A DNA stretch of 46,376 bases from Natrialba asiatica DSM 12278 (GTDB lineage: Archaea; Halobacteriota; Halobacteria; Halobacteriales; Natrialbaceae), in contig NZ_AOIO01000009.1 of NCBI RefSeq assembly GCF_000337555.1, positions 9,554 to 55,929 of the forward strand, written 5' to 3'. The stretch's first letter is position 1, and every line of letters begins with the position of its first letter. Both the position numbers and the translations under genes were made by a program. Positions 24,925-33,577 of this stretch are shown piece after piece. A model generated the notes under the pieces. The model had not been told where the DNA came from. It ran no database searches and saw only the letters and a list, made by a program, of their open reading frames with translations.

Positions 24925-26379
24925 ATGTTTCGCCAAGACGCATGGCGTAGCGATACGGATGTCTGGGAGGAAACCGAAGCGGACGATCAAACGATCGACG
25001 ACGAGTCACTGACCGGAACGGAGACGGTTCCGTTTCTTCGGTTTACGATCATTTTCGTCGTCGGGGTCGCGTTTTTCGTGCTGCCGGTTCCGTGGGAGAA
25101 CACGATCACGGTGCCGTTCGACGTCTTCGTCGGCCTGATCGAAGCCACTCTCGCACGATACGTGCTGGGAATGGCCTGGCTCATGGTCGTCGGCGCAGCC
25201 GTCCTCACGACGGTGGCGGAAACGTATCGTCGCGGTCTCATCGGTATCGATACTGAAACCGCGTCTCGGCTCGACCTCGACCTCTGGGAGACGAATACCG
25301 CGTTCTGGATACTCCGGATCGTTGGTGCAGTGGTTGCGACCGGGTTCTTCTTCGAGAGCGGGCCGGCGTTGATCCTCGATCCCGAAATCTCGGGCGTCGT
25401 CTGGGAGACGTTACTGTTGAGCGTCGTCATTATCATTCCGCTCGGATCGATTTTCGTCAATCTGCTCATCGAGTGTGGCGCACTGGAGTTCGTCGGCACG
25501 CTTGCCCGTCCAATTATGAAACCGCTCTTCCGGCTTCCGGGCCGGTCTGCACTCGATGGTGCCGCTTCCTGGGCGGGTTCCTTCGCGATCGGATTTTACG
25601 TCACCAGGAAGGTCTTCGACCGCGGTGGCTACAACAAACGAGAGGTATTCATCATCTGTTCCTGTTTCGGAACGGGCAGTATCGGAACGATCGGCGTCTT
25701 CGCGGCCGCGTTCGACATGCTCCACATCTTCCCGGTTATCCTGCTCGCCTACCTGATCGCGATCGTCGCAGCAGCGGTTGTGACGATCCGACTGCCGCCG
25801 CTGTCACGCGTTCCGAAGGAGTACGTCTCGGAACCGGCCGTCGAACCGAATCTGACGGGATCGGCCGGCGACTACGTCCGACTCGCTATCAGCGAGGCGA
25901 TCGACGAGTCGAGAGGGACGTCCTCACCGCGGGCCGCCTGGAGGGGACTCGTCGACGGAATCGTGCTGACGGCGACGATGACCGGGACCGTCGTCGCCAT
26001 CGGAACAACCGTTCTCGTCCTCTACCACAACACTTCCCTCTTTCAGGTCGTCTCCGCCCCGCTCGAGTCGATCATCGCCGCGTTCGGAATCCCGAACGCG
26101 GATGTCGTCGCTTCCGCGCTCATCATCGGCTTTGCCGACATGTACGTGGGAGCGCTTACGGCCACCGGCCTCGCGTCTACAGCGCAGTTCTTCGTGATTC
26201 TCGTCGTCAGCGGTCAGATCCTCTTTCTCGCTGCGTCCGGGCCGATGATGATGGATATGTTCACGGACATTCCCGTTCGATTTCGGGACATCGCCGCGAT
26301 TTTCGCCGTCCGAACGCTGGTCCTGATCCCCATCAGCGCGGCGCTGACTCACGGTGTCACGCTTCTGGGATTGCTCTAA
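24925..26379 (+). CDS. YjiH family nucleoside-recognition (GATE) domain membrane protein
   Basis: 484 residues, about ten membrane helices after a 35-residue acidic cytoplasmic lead. It carries two GATE-type halves: residues about 170-300 (IIIPLGSIFVNLLIECGALE, RLPGRSALDGAASWAGSFAI with GFYVTRK, FIICSCFGTGSIGTIG) and about 350-484 (IVLTATMTGTVVAIGTTVLV, SALIIGFADMYVGALTATGL). The pattern fits YjiH, a putative transporter family of unsettled substrate. The gene lies between remnants of an MFS transporter and an IclR regulator on the opposite strand, suggesting it replaced them. It is alone in its unit, with its own promoter. Confidence 0.85.
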   Translation: MFRQDAWRSDTDVWEETEADDQTIDDESLTGTETVPFLRFTIIFVVGVAFFVLPVPWENTITVPFDVFVGLIEATLARYVLGMAWLMVVGAAVLTTVAETYRRGLIGIDTETASRLDLDLWETNTAFWILRIVGAVVATGFFFESGPALILDPEISGVVWETLLLSVVIIIPLGSIFVNLLIECGALEFVGTLARPIMKPLFRLPGRSALDGAASWAGSFAIGFYVTRKVFDRGGYNKREVFIICSCFGTGSIGTIGVFAAAFDMLHIFPVILLAYLIAIVAAAVVTIRLPPLSRVPKEYVSEPAVEPNLTGSAGDYVRLAISEAIDESRGTSSPRAAWRGLVDGIVLTATMTGTVVAIGTTVLVLYHNTSLFQVVSAPLESIIAAFGIPNADVVASALIIGFADMYVGALTATGLASTAQFFVILVVSGQILFLAASGPMMMDMFTDIPVRFRDIAAIFAVRTLVLIPISAALTHGVTLLGLL

Positions 26380-26469
26380 TCGGTGTCTCCCGATCACTGA
26401 GTCGTCTCGTCCCGCAGCTCGTCCGGAACGCTATCTCGCGATGTGGGTGGACCGGGATGACGGAAGTAC

Positions 26470-26599
26470 AGGACCTCCCGAAATCACTCCAAGGATTAAA
26501 TACGTGTACGTCCATCGTCCGCGCGAGTTCAGTCGGGCTCCCACCGTCGAGTTTCCGGAGCGCGTCGATCACGTCGAAGGTCCGCTGCACCGACGTCAT
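26470..26599 (-). pseudogene. N-terminal remnant of an IclR regulator
   Basis: From ATG 26599 on the minus strand the frame reads MTSVQRTFDVIDALRKLDGG and SPTELARTMDV. This is the start of an IclR winged helix, nearly identical in pattern to the intact paralogue at 23365 (MTSVLRAFDIIAVLW). The match breaks off in the recognition-helix region and continues as unrelated sequence up to the YjiH gene. The effector domain is absent. Confidence 0.75.
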
Positions 26600-26741
26600 C
26601 GGCGCCGTCGTGCCAGAACACGCATAGACGACTGCTAGTAAACCGTTCGACTATGTTGGACCAACCGATCGTCACCGTTGTCGCTCTCGTCCATCCGCCG
26701 CGTCCAAAGACCTATGGTGAAGTGTGACAGAGTAGGCCGTG

Positions 26742-28691
26742 ATGACGTGCGAGACAGTCCAACGAGTAGCGGTTCTTGGAGCCGGTAGCATGGGTCACGG
26801 TATCGCCGAAGTCGCCGCCCTCGGCGGCTACGACGTCACGATCCGTGACATCGAAACGGAACTCGTCGAAGAGGGGTACGACAACATCGAGTGGAGCGTC
26901 GAAAAGCTCGCGGAGAAGGGACAACTCGACGAGTCCGCCGAGACCGTTCTCGACCGAATCGAGACGACGACCGATCTCGCGGCGGCCGTCTCGGATGCCG
27001 ATCTCGTTATCGAGGCCGTCCCGGAGCAACTCGATATCAAGGAAGAGACGTTTTCGACGGTCGATGAACACGCACCCGAGCACGCGATCCTGGCGTCGAA
27101 CACCTCCAGCCTCTCGATCTCTGCCATCGCGTCGGCGACGAACCGACCCGAACAGGTCGTCGGACTCCACTTTTTCAATCCGCCGGTGAAGATGGACCTC
27201 ATCGAGGTCACCTACGGCGAAGCGACGACCGACGAGACGGCCGAACTCGCCTCCGAGTGGGCCGAATCGATCGACAAAACGCCGATCTACGTCCGCAAGG
27301 ACGTCCACGGCTTCGTCGTCAACACCGTCCTCGTTCCCTTCATGGAGGAACCGGCCTGGATGTTATCGAACGGCGAAACGACGGTTCGGGCGGCCGACGC
27401 GACGATGGTCTACGAACGGGGCTATCCCATGGGCCCGTTCGAACTCAACGACTTCGGCGGCATCGACATCGCCTACCACTTCCGGGACGCCTCGGACCGG
27501 CCGGTCCCGCCGGTTATCGCGGAGAAAGTCGAGAACGAGGCCCTCGGAAAGAAAAGCGGGATGGGATTTTACGACTACGAAACCGGTGACGGCGTCGACT
27601 ACAACCCCGAGGATATCTCCGACTTCGACACCCTCCGCACCGAAGCCGTGATGATCAACAAGGCCGCCTGGCTCATCGGCACCGACGTCGCCACGCCCGA
27701 AGCGATCGACACCGGCCTCCGACTCGGCGGGAACTTCCCCGAAGGCGTCTGCCGCCGGGGCGACCGACTCGGACTCGAGACGGTCCTCGAAAAACTCGAA
27801 ACGCTGTACGAAACCCACGGTGCCGATCGCTACGAACCGGCCGACTATCTCGTCGCACTCGTCGAAGACGGATTCACCGGCGAAGACGCCGGCAAGGGCT
27901 TCTACGACTACCGCGTCGATCCCCCGTATCACTACCTCGACTGGGACATCGACGACGACGGCGTTCTCGAGGTCGCGATCGACCGTCAGGAGCGGATGAA
28001 CTCGATGTCCGAGGACGTATTCATGGAAATCGACCGCCTCCTCACCGAGGTCGACACCGACGGCGTTTCCTGCGTCGTCTTTACCGGCGCGGGCGACAAG
28101 GCGTTTAGCTCCGGCGCGGATATCACCGGCTTTACCGCGGGCGAACCGACCGACATCATGGACGTCGACGAGGTCTTCCGGACGGTCTCCGAGTTCGACC
28201 GGCCGACGGTCGCGAAGATCGACGGCTTCTGTCTCGGGGCCGGCATCGAACTGGCACTGGCCTGTGACATCCGCGTGGCGACCGAGGGATCGACGATCGG
28301 AACGCCCGAGACGACGCTGGGTCTGATCCCCGGCGGCGGTGCGACCCAGCGCCTCGTGCGGCTCGTCGGCGAGGCGCGAACGAAGGAGCTGATCTTCCGC
28401 GGGCTCCAGATCGATGCCGAACGGGCCGAGGACTGGGGCGTGATCAACCACGCCGTTCCCGAAGCCGAGTTCGAAACCGTCGTCGGCGACATCGTCGACG
28501 ATCTAGTGTCGGGCCCGCCGATCGCGCTCAAGGCCGCAAAACGGGTCATCAACGAGGGGCAGGAAGCCGGCCTCGACGCGGCACTCGCCATGGAGAAGCA
28601 ATCGTTCGCGCTGCTGTCGACGACCGACGACATGTACGAGGGCGTCACGGCGTTTCGAGAGAACCGCGACCCCGAGTTCGAGGGGGAGTGA
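26742..28691 (+). CDS. 3-hydroxyacyl-CoA dehydrogenase/enoyl-CoA hydratase fusion
   Basis: 649 residues. Residues 1 to about 375 are a 3-hydroxyacyl-CoA dehydrogenase: NAD motif VAVLGAGSMGHGIAEVAALG, NTSSLSI, the catalytic His in VVGLHFFNPP and two C-terminal domains with YPMGPFELNDFGGIDI. Residues about 385-649 are a crotonase: AFSSGADITGF oxyanion-hole strand, LGAGIELALACDIRVA and TPETTLGLIPGGGATQRLVR, which carry both catalytic glutamates. The HAD-then-hydratase order is the reverse of bacterial FadB. It performs hydration and oxidation of enoyl-CoA in one chain. A GTG one codon upstream of ATG 26742 is an alternative start. It heads an operon with thiolase and DUF35 genes. Confidence 0.93.
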   Translation: MTCETVQRVAVLGAGSMGHGIAEVAALGGYDVTIRDIETELVEEGYDNIEWSVEKLAEKGQLDESAETVLDRIETTTDLAAAVSDADLVIEAVPEQLDIKEETFSTVDEHAPEHAILASNTSSLSISAIASATNRPEQVVGLHFFNPPVKMDLIEVTYGEATTDETAELASEWAESIDKTPIYVRKDVHGFVVNTVLVPFMEEPAWMLSNGETTVRAADATMVYERGYPMGPFELNDFGGIDIAYHFRDASDRPVPPVIAEKVENEALGKKSGMGFYDYETGDGVDYNPEDISDFDTLRTEAVMINKAAWLIGTDVATPEAIDTGLRLGGNFPEGVCRRGDRLGLETVLEKLETLYETHGADRYEPADYLVALVEDGFTGEDAGKGFYDYRVDPPYHYLDWDIDDDGVLEVAIDRQERMNSMSEDVFMEIDRLLTEVDTDGVSCVVFTGAGDKAFSSGADITGFTAGEPTDIMDVDEVFRTVSEFDRPTVAKIDGFCLGAGIELALACDIRVATEGSTIGTPETTLGLIPGGGATQRLVRLVGEARTKELIFRGLQIDAERAEDWGVINHAVPEAEFETVVGDIVDDLVSGPPIALKAAKRVINEGQEAGLDAALAMEKQSFALLSTTDDMYEGVTAFRENRDPEFEGE

Positions 28692-28698
28692 GCGTGCG

Positions 28699-29889
28699 AT
28701 GACGCGAAACGTTGCCATCGTCGGCGGCGGACAGGCAAACTGGGGCGAACGAGACGCAACCTGGAAGGATCTCGCACAGGAGGGCGGCAAGGCGACGTTC
28801 GACGCGGTTCCCGGTGTCGACCCTGACGACATCGAGGGGCTGTTCGTCGGCGCGGTCCAGCCCGAACGATTTGCCAACCAGACCCACGTCGCGCCCATGG
28901 TCGCCGAACTCCTCGGAATCGAGGTCGACGAAATGATCGCCCGAACTGAACTCGCGTGTGCGAGCGGGCAGGCCGCGCTGCGATATGCGTGGCTGGCGAT
29001 CGCGGCCGGGCAGCTCGACGTCGCGATGGTACTCGGCGTCGAGAAGATGAACCTCGGGCGCGAGCACATGCCGGAGGTGCAGTCGTCGATGGCGAACGTC
29101 TTAGACCGCGAGTTCGACGGCGCCAACGGGCTGGCCGCGCCGCCGTTCTTCGCGTGGTACGCCCAGCGCCACATGCACGAGTTCGGGACGACCCGCGAGC
29201 AGCTCTCGCTGGTCGCCGCGAAGAACAAGACGAACGCCTCCCGGACGGACTTCGCCCAGTTCCAGTCGACGGTCGACCCCGACGAGGTGACCGACTCGCC
29301 GGAGATCGCGCCGCCGTTGCACCTCTACGACTGCAGCGGTATCACGGACGGTGCGGCCGGCGCGATCCTGATGAGCGAGGCGAAAGCCCGCGAGGTGACC
29401 GACACCGCAGCCTGGATCACCGGCAGCGGGCAGTCCACGATGGCGGGGAACTCGATCAACAACCTGCCGTCGTTCAGCGGCTGGCCGCAGGCCCGCAAGG
29501 CATCGCAGAACGCGTACGACCAGGCCGGAATCGACGACCCACTGGCCGAAATCGACGTGGCGGAGGTCCACGACTGCTTCTCGATCAGCGAGATCATCGA
29601 GTACGAAGAACTCGGCTTCGCCGAGCGCGGCGAAGGCGGCCAGTTCATCGAGGACGGCCGCAGTCACCTCGACGGCGACGTTGCAGTCAATCCGCGCGGC
29701 GGGCTCCTCGGCTGCGGCCATCCGCTCGGCGCAACGGGCGTCTCGCAGGCCCTCGAGATCACCCAGCAGTTCCAGGGCGACGTGACGAACGATCGGCAGG
29801 TAGACGACGCGACGACCGGTCTCATCCACAATCTCAGCGGGAGCGGCTCGGTTCACAGCGTCATGGTCCTCGACCGTGATCCACAATGA
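28699..29889 (+). CDS. Thiolase, SCPx-type acetyl-CoA C-acyltransferase
   Basis: 396 residues. The nucleophilic cysteine is in TELACASGQAALR (C87). The other active-site residues are in EVHDCFSISE (H291) and GGLLGCGHPLGATGVSQ (H341). The sequence has the archaeal SCPx-like pattern, not the FadA pattern. It cleaves 3-ketoacyl-CoA with CoA, or condenses acyl-CoAs in reverse. It starts 7 bases after the dehydrogenase/hydratase gene and overlaps the DUF35 gene by 4 bases (ATGA). Archaeal thiolases of this type commonly act with a DUF35 partner that bridges CoA intermediates. Confidence 0.93.
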   Translation: MTRNVAIVGGGQANWGERDATWKDLAQEGGKATFDAVPGVDPDDIEGLFVGAVQPERFANQTHVAPMVAELLGIEVDEMIARTELACASGQAALRYAWLAIAAGQLDVAMVLGVEKMNLGREHMPEVQSSMANVLDREFDGANGLAAPPFFAWYAQRHMHEFGTTREQLSLVAAKNKTNASRTDFAQFQSTVDPDEVTDSPEIAPPLHLYDCSGITDGAAGAILMSEAKAREVTDTAAWITGSGQSTMAGNSINNLPSFSGWPQARKASQNAYDQAGIDDPLAEIDVAEVHDCFSISEIIEYEELGFAERGEGGQFIEDGRSHLDGDVAVNPRGGLLGCGHPLGATGVSQALEITQQFQGDVTNDRQVDDATTGLIHNLSGSGSVHSVMVLDRDPQ

Positions 29890-30374
29890 CTGATACTTCG
29901 ACCGACGACGAGCGAGAACAGGTTTCGGTCCCCTCGGAGATCGAGTTCCCCCGACTGCTCGACTTCTACGACCTGCAGACGGCGGACCAGACCCAGATCC
30001 ACGAGTTCTACGACAATCTTCGAGCGGGACAGTTCACGACGACGCGATGTACCGAGTGCGACGCGATCCACTTCCCGCCGCGCATCGTCTGTCCCGAGTG
30101 TACCGGCGACGCCCTCGAGTACGTCGATCTCCCGCACGACGGTGAACTCTTCGCCTTCTCGGCGGTCCGCGGCGGGCTTCCGCTCGGATTGCGCGAGCAC
30201 GAGGTGCCGTACGTCGTCGGCGTCGTCGACCTGGGTCCCGTCCAGCTCTCGGGTCGAATCGACGACGCGGCCTACTCCGACCTCGAGATCGGCGATCCGG
30301 TCTCGCTGAAGATCGTCGACATCGACGGGCCGACCGACGACGACCGCGTCTTCTACCGGTTCGAGCCGCAGTAA
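29886..30374 (+). CDS. DUF35 Zn-ribbon/OB-fold protein, thiolase partner
   Basis: 162 residues. An N-terminal helical part precedes a rubredoxin-like zinc ribbon with cysteines 55, 58, 69 and 72 (TRCTECDA, IVCPECTG), and an OB-fold follows (ELFAFSAVRGGLPLGLREHE, PYVVGVVDLGPVQLSGRIDD). This is the standard DUF35 (OB-fold, acyl-CoA-associated) layout. Known members bind acyl-CoA and form a complex with thiolases. Its start overlaps the thiolase stop, which supports a tight stoichiometric complex. It is the last gene of the beta-oxidation operon. Confidence 0.92.
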   Translation: MTDTSTDDEREQVSVPSEIEFPRLLDFYDLQTADQTQIHEFYDNLRAGQFTTTRCTECDAIHFPPRIVCPECTGDALEYVDLPHDGELFAFSAVRGGLPLGLREHEVPYVVGVVDLGPVQLSGRIDDAAYSDLEIGDPVSLKIVDIDGPTDDDRVFYRFEPQ

Positions 30375-30476
30375 CCGATTCGCGATCACCGCCGCATCCG
30401 ATCCGTTCTTCGCAATCGGTTCCGATCGCTCATCGACATCGCCGTCACTCTCACTATAATTGGAGTAGCGTATAAT

Positions 30477-31263
30477 ATGATCAAGGAGAATAGCGCCGAG
30501 CTCTGGTCAACGCTTCACAAACGACACAATGTGCTCACCGCCCTCGCAAACGAACTCCGGACGAGATCAGATCTCGTCGACTCCGACGACTGGTCCCGCT
30601 CGGCGATTGGTCGTGCCATTAGCGCCTTGGAGACGCAGACTGTATTGAGCGACATGACAGCACCTACTACCTTACCGAACTCGGCCGTGTATCTTTCTCT
30701 GAACACAACCGGTACACGAAGACCATGGACGGCATCGCTCGCGCTAGTGACGTCCTTGACTCCGCCTCCGTAGAGGTCCACATCGATCCCGTTTTCTTCA
30801 GCGAGTATCCATCCAAACCATTGATCCGCATGCCCCAGGATCTGCCCTCAAAGATAGCATCGAGGCGCTCAAGACAACCGACCGACTAGTCGACCTCGTT
30901 CCTCTCATCCTCTCGGCATATATTGAGGCACTTACCGACCTCGTCCGAGAACACGACATCAAAGCCGAACTCCTGCTCCACGAAAACGCATTAGATTCCC
31001 TCCTTGAATACTATCAGGACATATTCAGTAAGGTTGATATTACAGATCACGTTGACTTCTACGTGACCGACCAGGACCTTCCTTATACGCTTTGGATCAC
31101 AGAACACGACGAGCGGTCGCGAGCCGATATCACCTTCCATGAAAACGGTGGCGTGCGCGGCGTTCTAATGAACGATTTCCCGACTGCTCTGCAGTGGGCT
31201 CGTGACGAGTTCTCCCCGTATCTCGAAACCGCAGATCCAGTTACAGTTAATTTGACCCCATGA
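30477..31263 (+). pseudogene. Frameshifted winged-helix regulator with FilR1-like domain
   Basis: Three frames together spell one haloarchaeal regulator. The first (from ATG 30477) gives a wHTH: HKRHNVLTALANELRTRSDL, SRSAIGRAISALETQ. Around 30645 reading shifts to a second frame: RHDSTYYLTELGR, DGIARASDVLDSASVEVHID. Around 30820-30840 it shifts to a third: KDSIEALKTTDRLVDLVPLI, LLLHENALDSLLEYYQDIFS, DVDFY-like and DERSRADITFHENGG, ending in a TGA at 31261-31263. The layout fits the wHTH plus methanogen-type FilR1 regulators common in haloarchaea. Two indels make it dead. It marks the start of a lower-GC zone. Confidence 0.8.
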
Positions 31264-32325
31264 CTCCGCACGCCGATCTCGGATGAACCTGGGGACCCAT
31301 CGACAGTGTGATCGCTGCCTAATCTACCAGCGCTGCCGGTCATCGGTCACATGTCCCATTCTACATACGCGAATCTGTTCGGTTGACTCACAAGTCAAAA
31401 CGTTGTCACCAAGCCACTCAAAGTCGACGCCGAGTGGAGTGAAACGAAAAATTGAACAGTATAACTGCACCAAGGCCGTATGTGAGGCCTGCAACGCTTC
31501 ATCTAAAAGGATTAACTATCTAAAGCAGTGCAATAATAACACTAAAGTCAAATTCCCTTCAAAAATAGGCGTTCGTGAGTTTGGTACGTACTGAAACTCA
31601 TTCATTAGAGTCTTGATGCGAACCTAAGAACCCTTCCAAAAAGTGGTTTATAATCCAGAGACTCAGAGCAGTCATTGTAACTATCAGTAAAGCAAGTCCC
31701 TGCGAAGTACTTAGGACGCCAAGTGCAGAGAGGATGGTCCCGAGAATTATTAGCGCAGCCACTATGTAACCGAACGGTATGCCAATCATAGCTGGAAATT
31801 TTGCATGGATATCTGGCGAACTCAATTTTTGTGAATTAAAAGTACCACTCCATCCTATTTGAATCTACACCCCGGTTCTCTACCTAGTGACATTAATTTT
31901 CTTATCAAACCATGATCTCTTCCTCACTATCTGAGCAAAATAACTATTATGGGTGAATTTCACTACCGTGCATGACGAATCGATATAGCCGACCTCAGGT
32001 GAATGATGTCGAAGTACTCGAGGTAGCTTCATTTCGGGCTCACCTGTCGTAAGCGACAGTACCTATCCTAACTTGCGAGACGTGCCATGTATCGTCTGGT
32101 TAGTGGTCTGTAGAAATCCAAACGCAGAATCTGTGAACTTCGAAGCCAGAAGGATTCTATATCGCGTAATATGATTTATGTTCAATCTAGTTAGCGTGAG
32201 ATGCCCGGTATCTGGCTCCTCACGGGTTATATCTTCGATATCATGAATTGGGGAATACACTACACATTAGGCCAATAATGTGCGGTGGATTTAGGTAGGT
32301 CGCCGCCCTCGGGGAAGCCAAGTCG
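31264..32325. other. AT-richer, nearly gene-free zone upstream of the integrase
   Basis: About 1 kb with clearly lower GC than the rest. The only coding candidate is a small membrane protein (31598-31789, minus). A short perfect hairpin (CTGTCG-TAAG-CGACAG, about 32045-32060) is present. No tRNA fragment or obvious attachment repeat could be seen at the integrase border. Composition suggests acquired DNA. Confidence 0.5.
31598..31789 (-). CDS. Small two-helix membrane protein, unknown
   Basis: 63 residues from ATG 31789 (a TTG at 31825 would give 75). Two hydrophobic helices: PFGYIVAALIILGTILSALG and GLALLIVTMTALSLWIINHF, then a short acidic tail. The AT-rich stretch CTTTTAATTC lies upstream. 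Codon use is less GC-biased than in region 1. No family recognised; an integral membrane location is inferred from hydrophobicity only. Confidence 0.5.
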   Translation of the reverse strand: MIGIPFGYIVAALIILGTILSALGVLSTSQGLALLIVTMTALSLWIINHFLEGFLGSHQDSNE

Positions 32326-33450
32326 ATGACAAACAGCGACTCCGGGGGTTCACGCCGAGAAACGCCGCTCGAGGGGGCGACAGCCGAGTTCATCGCCGAG
32401 CGCGACGGCAACTATGCACAGAATCTCGAGTACGTCCTCGAGAAGTGGACTGACTGGTGTGCCGACCAGGATGTACGGACACTCGACGACGTGACACCGC
32501 TGACGATGCGCCACTATGCGTCGTCTCTCAAGCGGCGCTCGAAGACCGCCGACGGAGACGGAATTAGCGCGTCGACAGCCCGGACGTACTATAACTACGT
32601 TTCAGCGCTATTAACGTGGGCCGTCGAGGTCGAGTATCTCCCTGAAAACCCGGCCGAAAAACGGAAAGCAAAGAAACCGCTGCCGACTGCACGGACCAAC
32701 AGCGGCGAGCAGCAGTTCTGGCAGCCCGAACAACGGCACGCGATCATCAATTACGTCGACGAACGTGCCCGCGAGGCGATCGATGAGCGAGGGACCGACG
32801 CTTTCGAAGCAATTCGCAACCGAACGCTGATTACCGTTCTCGCCTACACCGGCGTTCGGGGGTCGGAGGTCCTTGCCGACTACCGCGACGAGCGACGGAA
32901 CGGGTTGCGGTGGGGCGACGTCGATCTCGAAAACGGCGTCATTACGGTCCTCGGCAAGAGCCAAAATCCGAACGAGGAAGTCGGGCTTACGGGGCAGACA
33001 ATCGAACCGTTACAGCGACTGCAGACACTTCTTGACTCGCCCGCGAACTCGTGGCCGGTATTCCCCTCCCGACACCCGCCATCGTTGTACGAGAACATCC
33101 GTGCTGCAGGACACGACGTTCCAGATGGCGATCCCTGGGAATTCATGCTCGAAAACGGTATCGAACCGCCCTCGATGAGCACATCCGGAGCGCGGACGGT
33201 GCTGAAACGGCTTTCTAGCGAAGCACCCATCCCCGATCTGGATACGGAAAACGGCGAGTACCTTACCCTCCACGGTGCACGCCGTGGCGTCGGTGAGGCG
33301 CTTTTCAGAGAGCACGGCGCACAACGCGCCCAACGAACGCTCCGACACGCCGATCCGAAGACGACCTCACAGATGTACTCCCACATCGAAGCGAGTGAAC
33401 TCGGGGAGGCCAATACGGCGGTGTTCGACGACGAATCCGATTCACACTGA
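32326..33450 (+). CDS. Tyrosine recombinase/phage-type integrase
   Basis: 374 residues. An N-terminal SAM-like core-binding domain (about 15-110; QNLEYVLEKWTDWCADQDVR, TARTYYNYVSALLTWAVEVE) precedes the catalytic domain. The catalytic set is readable: Arg178 in AYTGVRGSEVL, His316 and Arg319 in LHGARRGVGE, His341 in LRHADPKTT, and Tyr361 in SQMYSHIEASEL. Archaeal family members integrate or excise plasmids and proviruses, or resolve dimers. It is preceded by about 1 kb of AT-rich DNA and a regulator pseudogene and followed by metabolic genes. No partner excisionase or att repeats are evident, so it may be a leftover of a mobile element. Confidence 0.92.
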   Translation: MTNSDSGGSRRETPLEGATAEFIAERDGNYAQNLEYVLEKWTDWCADQDVRTLDDVTPLTMRHYASSLKRRSKTADGDGISASTARTYYNYVSALLTWAVEVEYLPENPAEKRKAKKPLPTARTNSGEQQFWQPEQRHAIINYVDERAREAIDERGTDAFEAIRNRTLITVLAYTGVRGSEVLADYRDERRNGLRWGDVDLENGVITVLGKSQNPNEEVGLTGQTIEPLQRLQTLLDSPANSWPVFPSRHPPSLYENIRAAGHDVPDGDPWEFMLENGIEPPSMSTSGARTVLKRLSSEAPIPDLDTENGEYLTLHGARRGVGEALFREHGAQRAQRTLRHADPKTTSQMYSHIEASELGEANTAVFDDESDSH

Positions 33451-33577
33451 AATCAGCGAAATCGACGGTATACAGTATCGACGGCTACACTCAATGGCCA
33501 TCGAAACCGCAAGCCGGCGGCGATGATTACATATCAACCTTCTGTTTGAACCCGATACCGCCCGTCTTTCTAGCTAC

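Noticed and set aside
27363-28451. 362-codon minus-strand frame opposite the fusion gene
   Set aside because: Antisense shadow of the hydroxyacyl-CoA dehydrogenase/hydratase; no motifs.
31283-31594. 103-codon frame with several CxxC-like cysteines
   Set aside because: It looks like a zinc protein at first, but cysteine spacing is irregular, there is no promoter, and the surrounding DNA is AT-rich junk. Not enough to call a gene.
32280-32330. Possible tRNA 3' end/att site before the integrase
   Set aside because: I looked for a T-arm and acceptor pairing in the GC-rich stretch just before ATG 32326 and found none; no copy of the stretch was seen downstream of the integrase.
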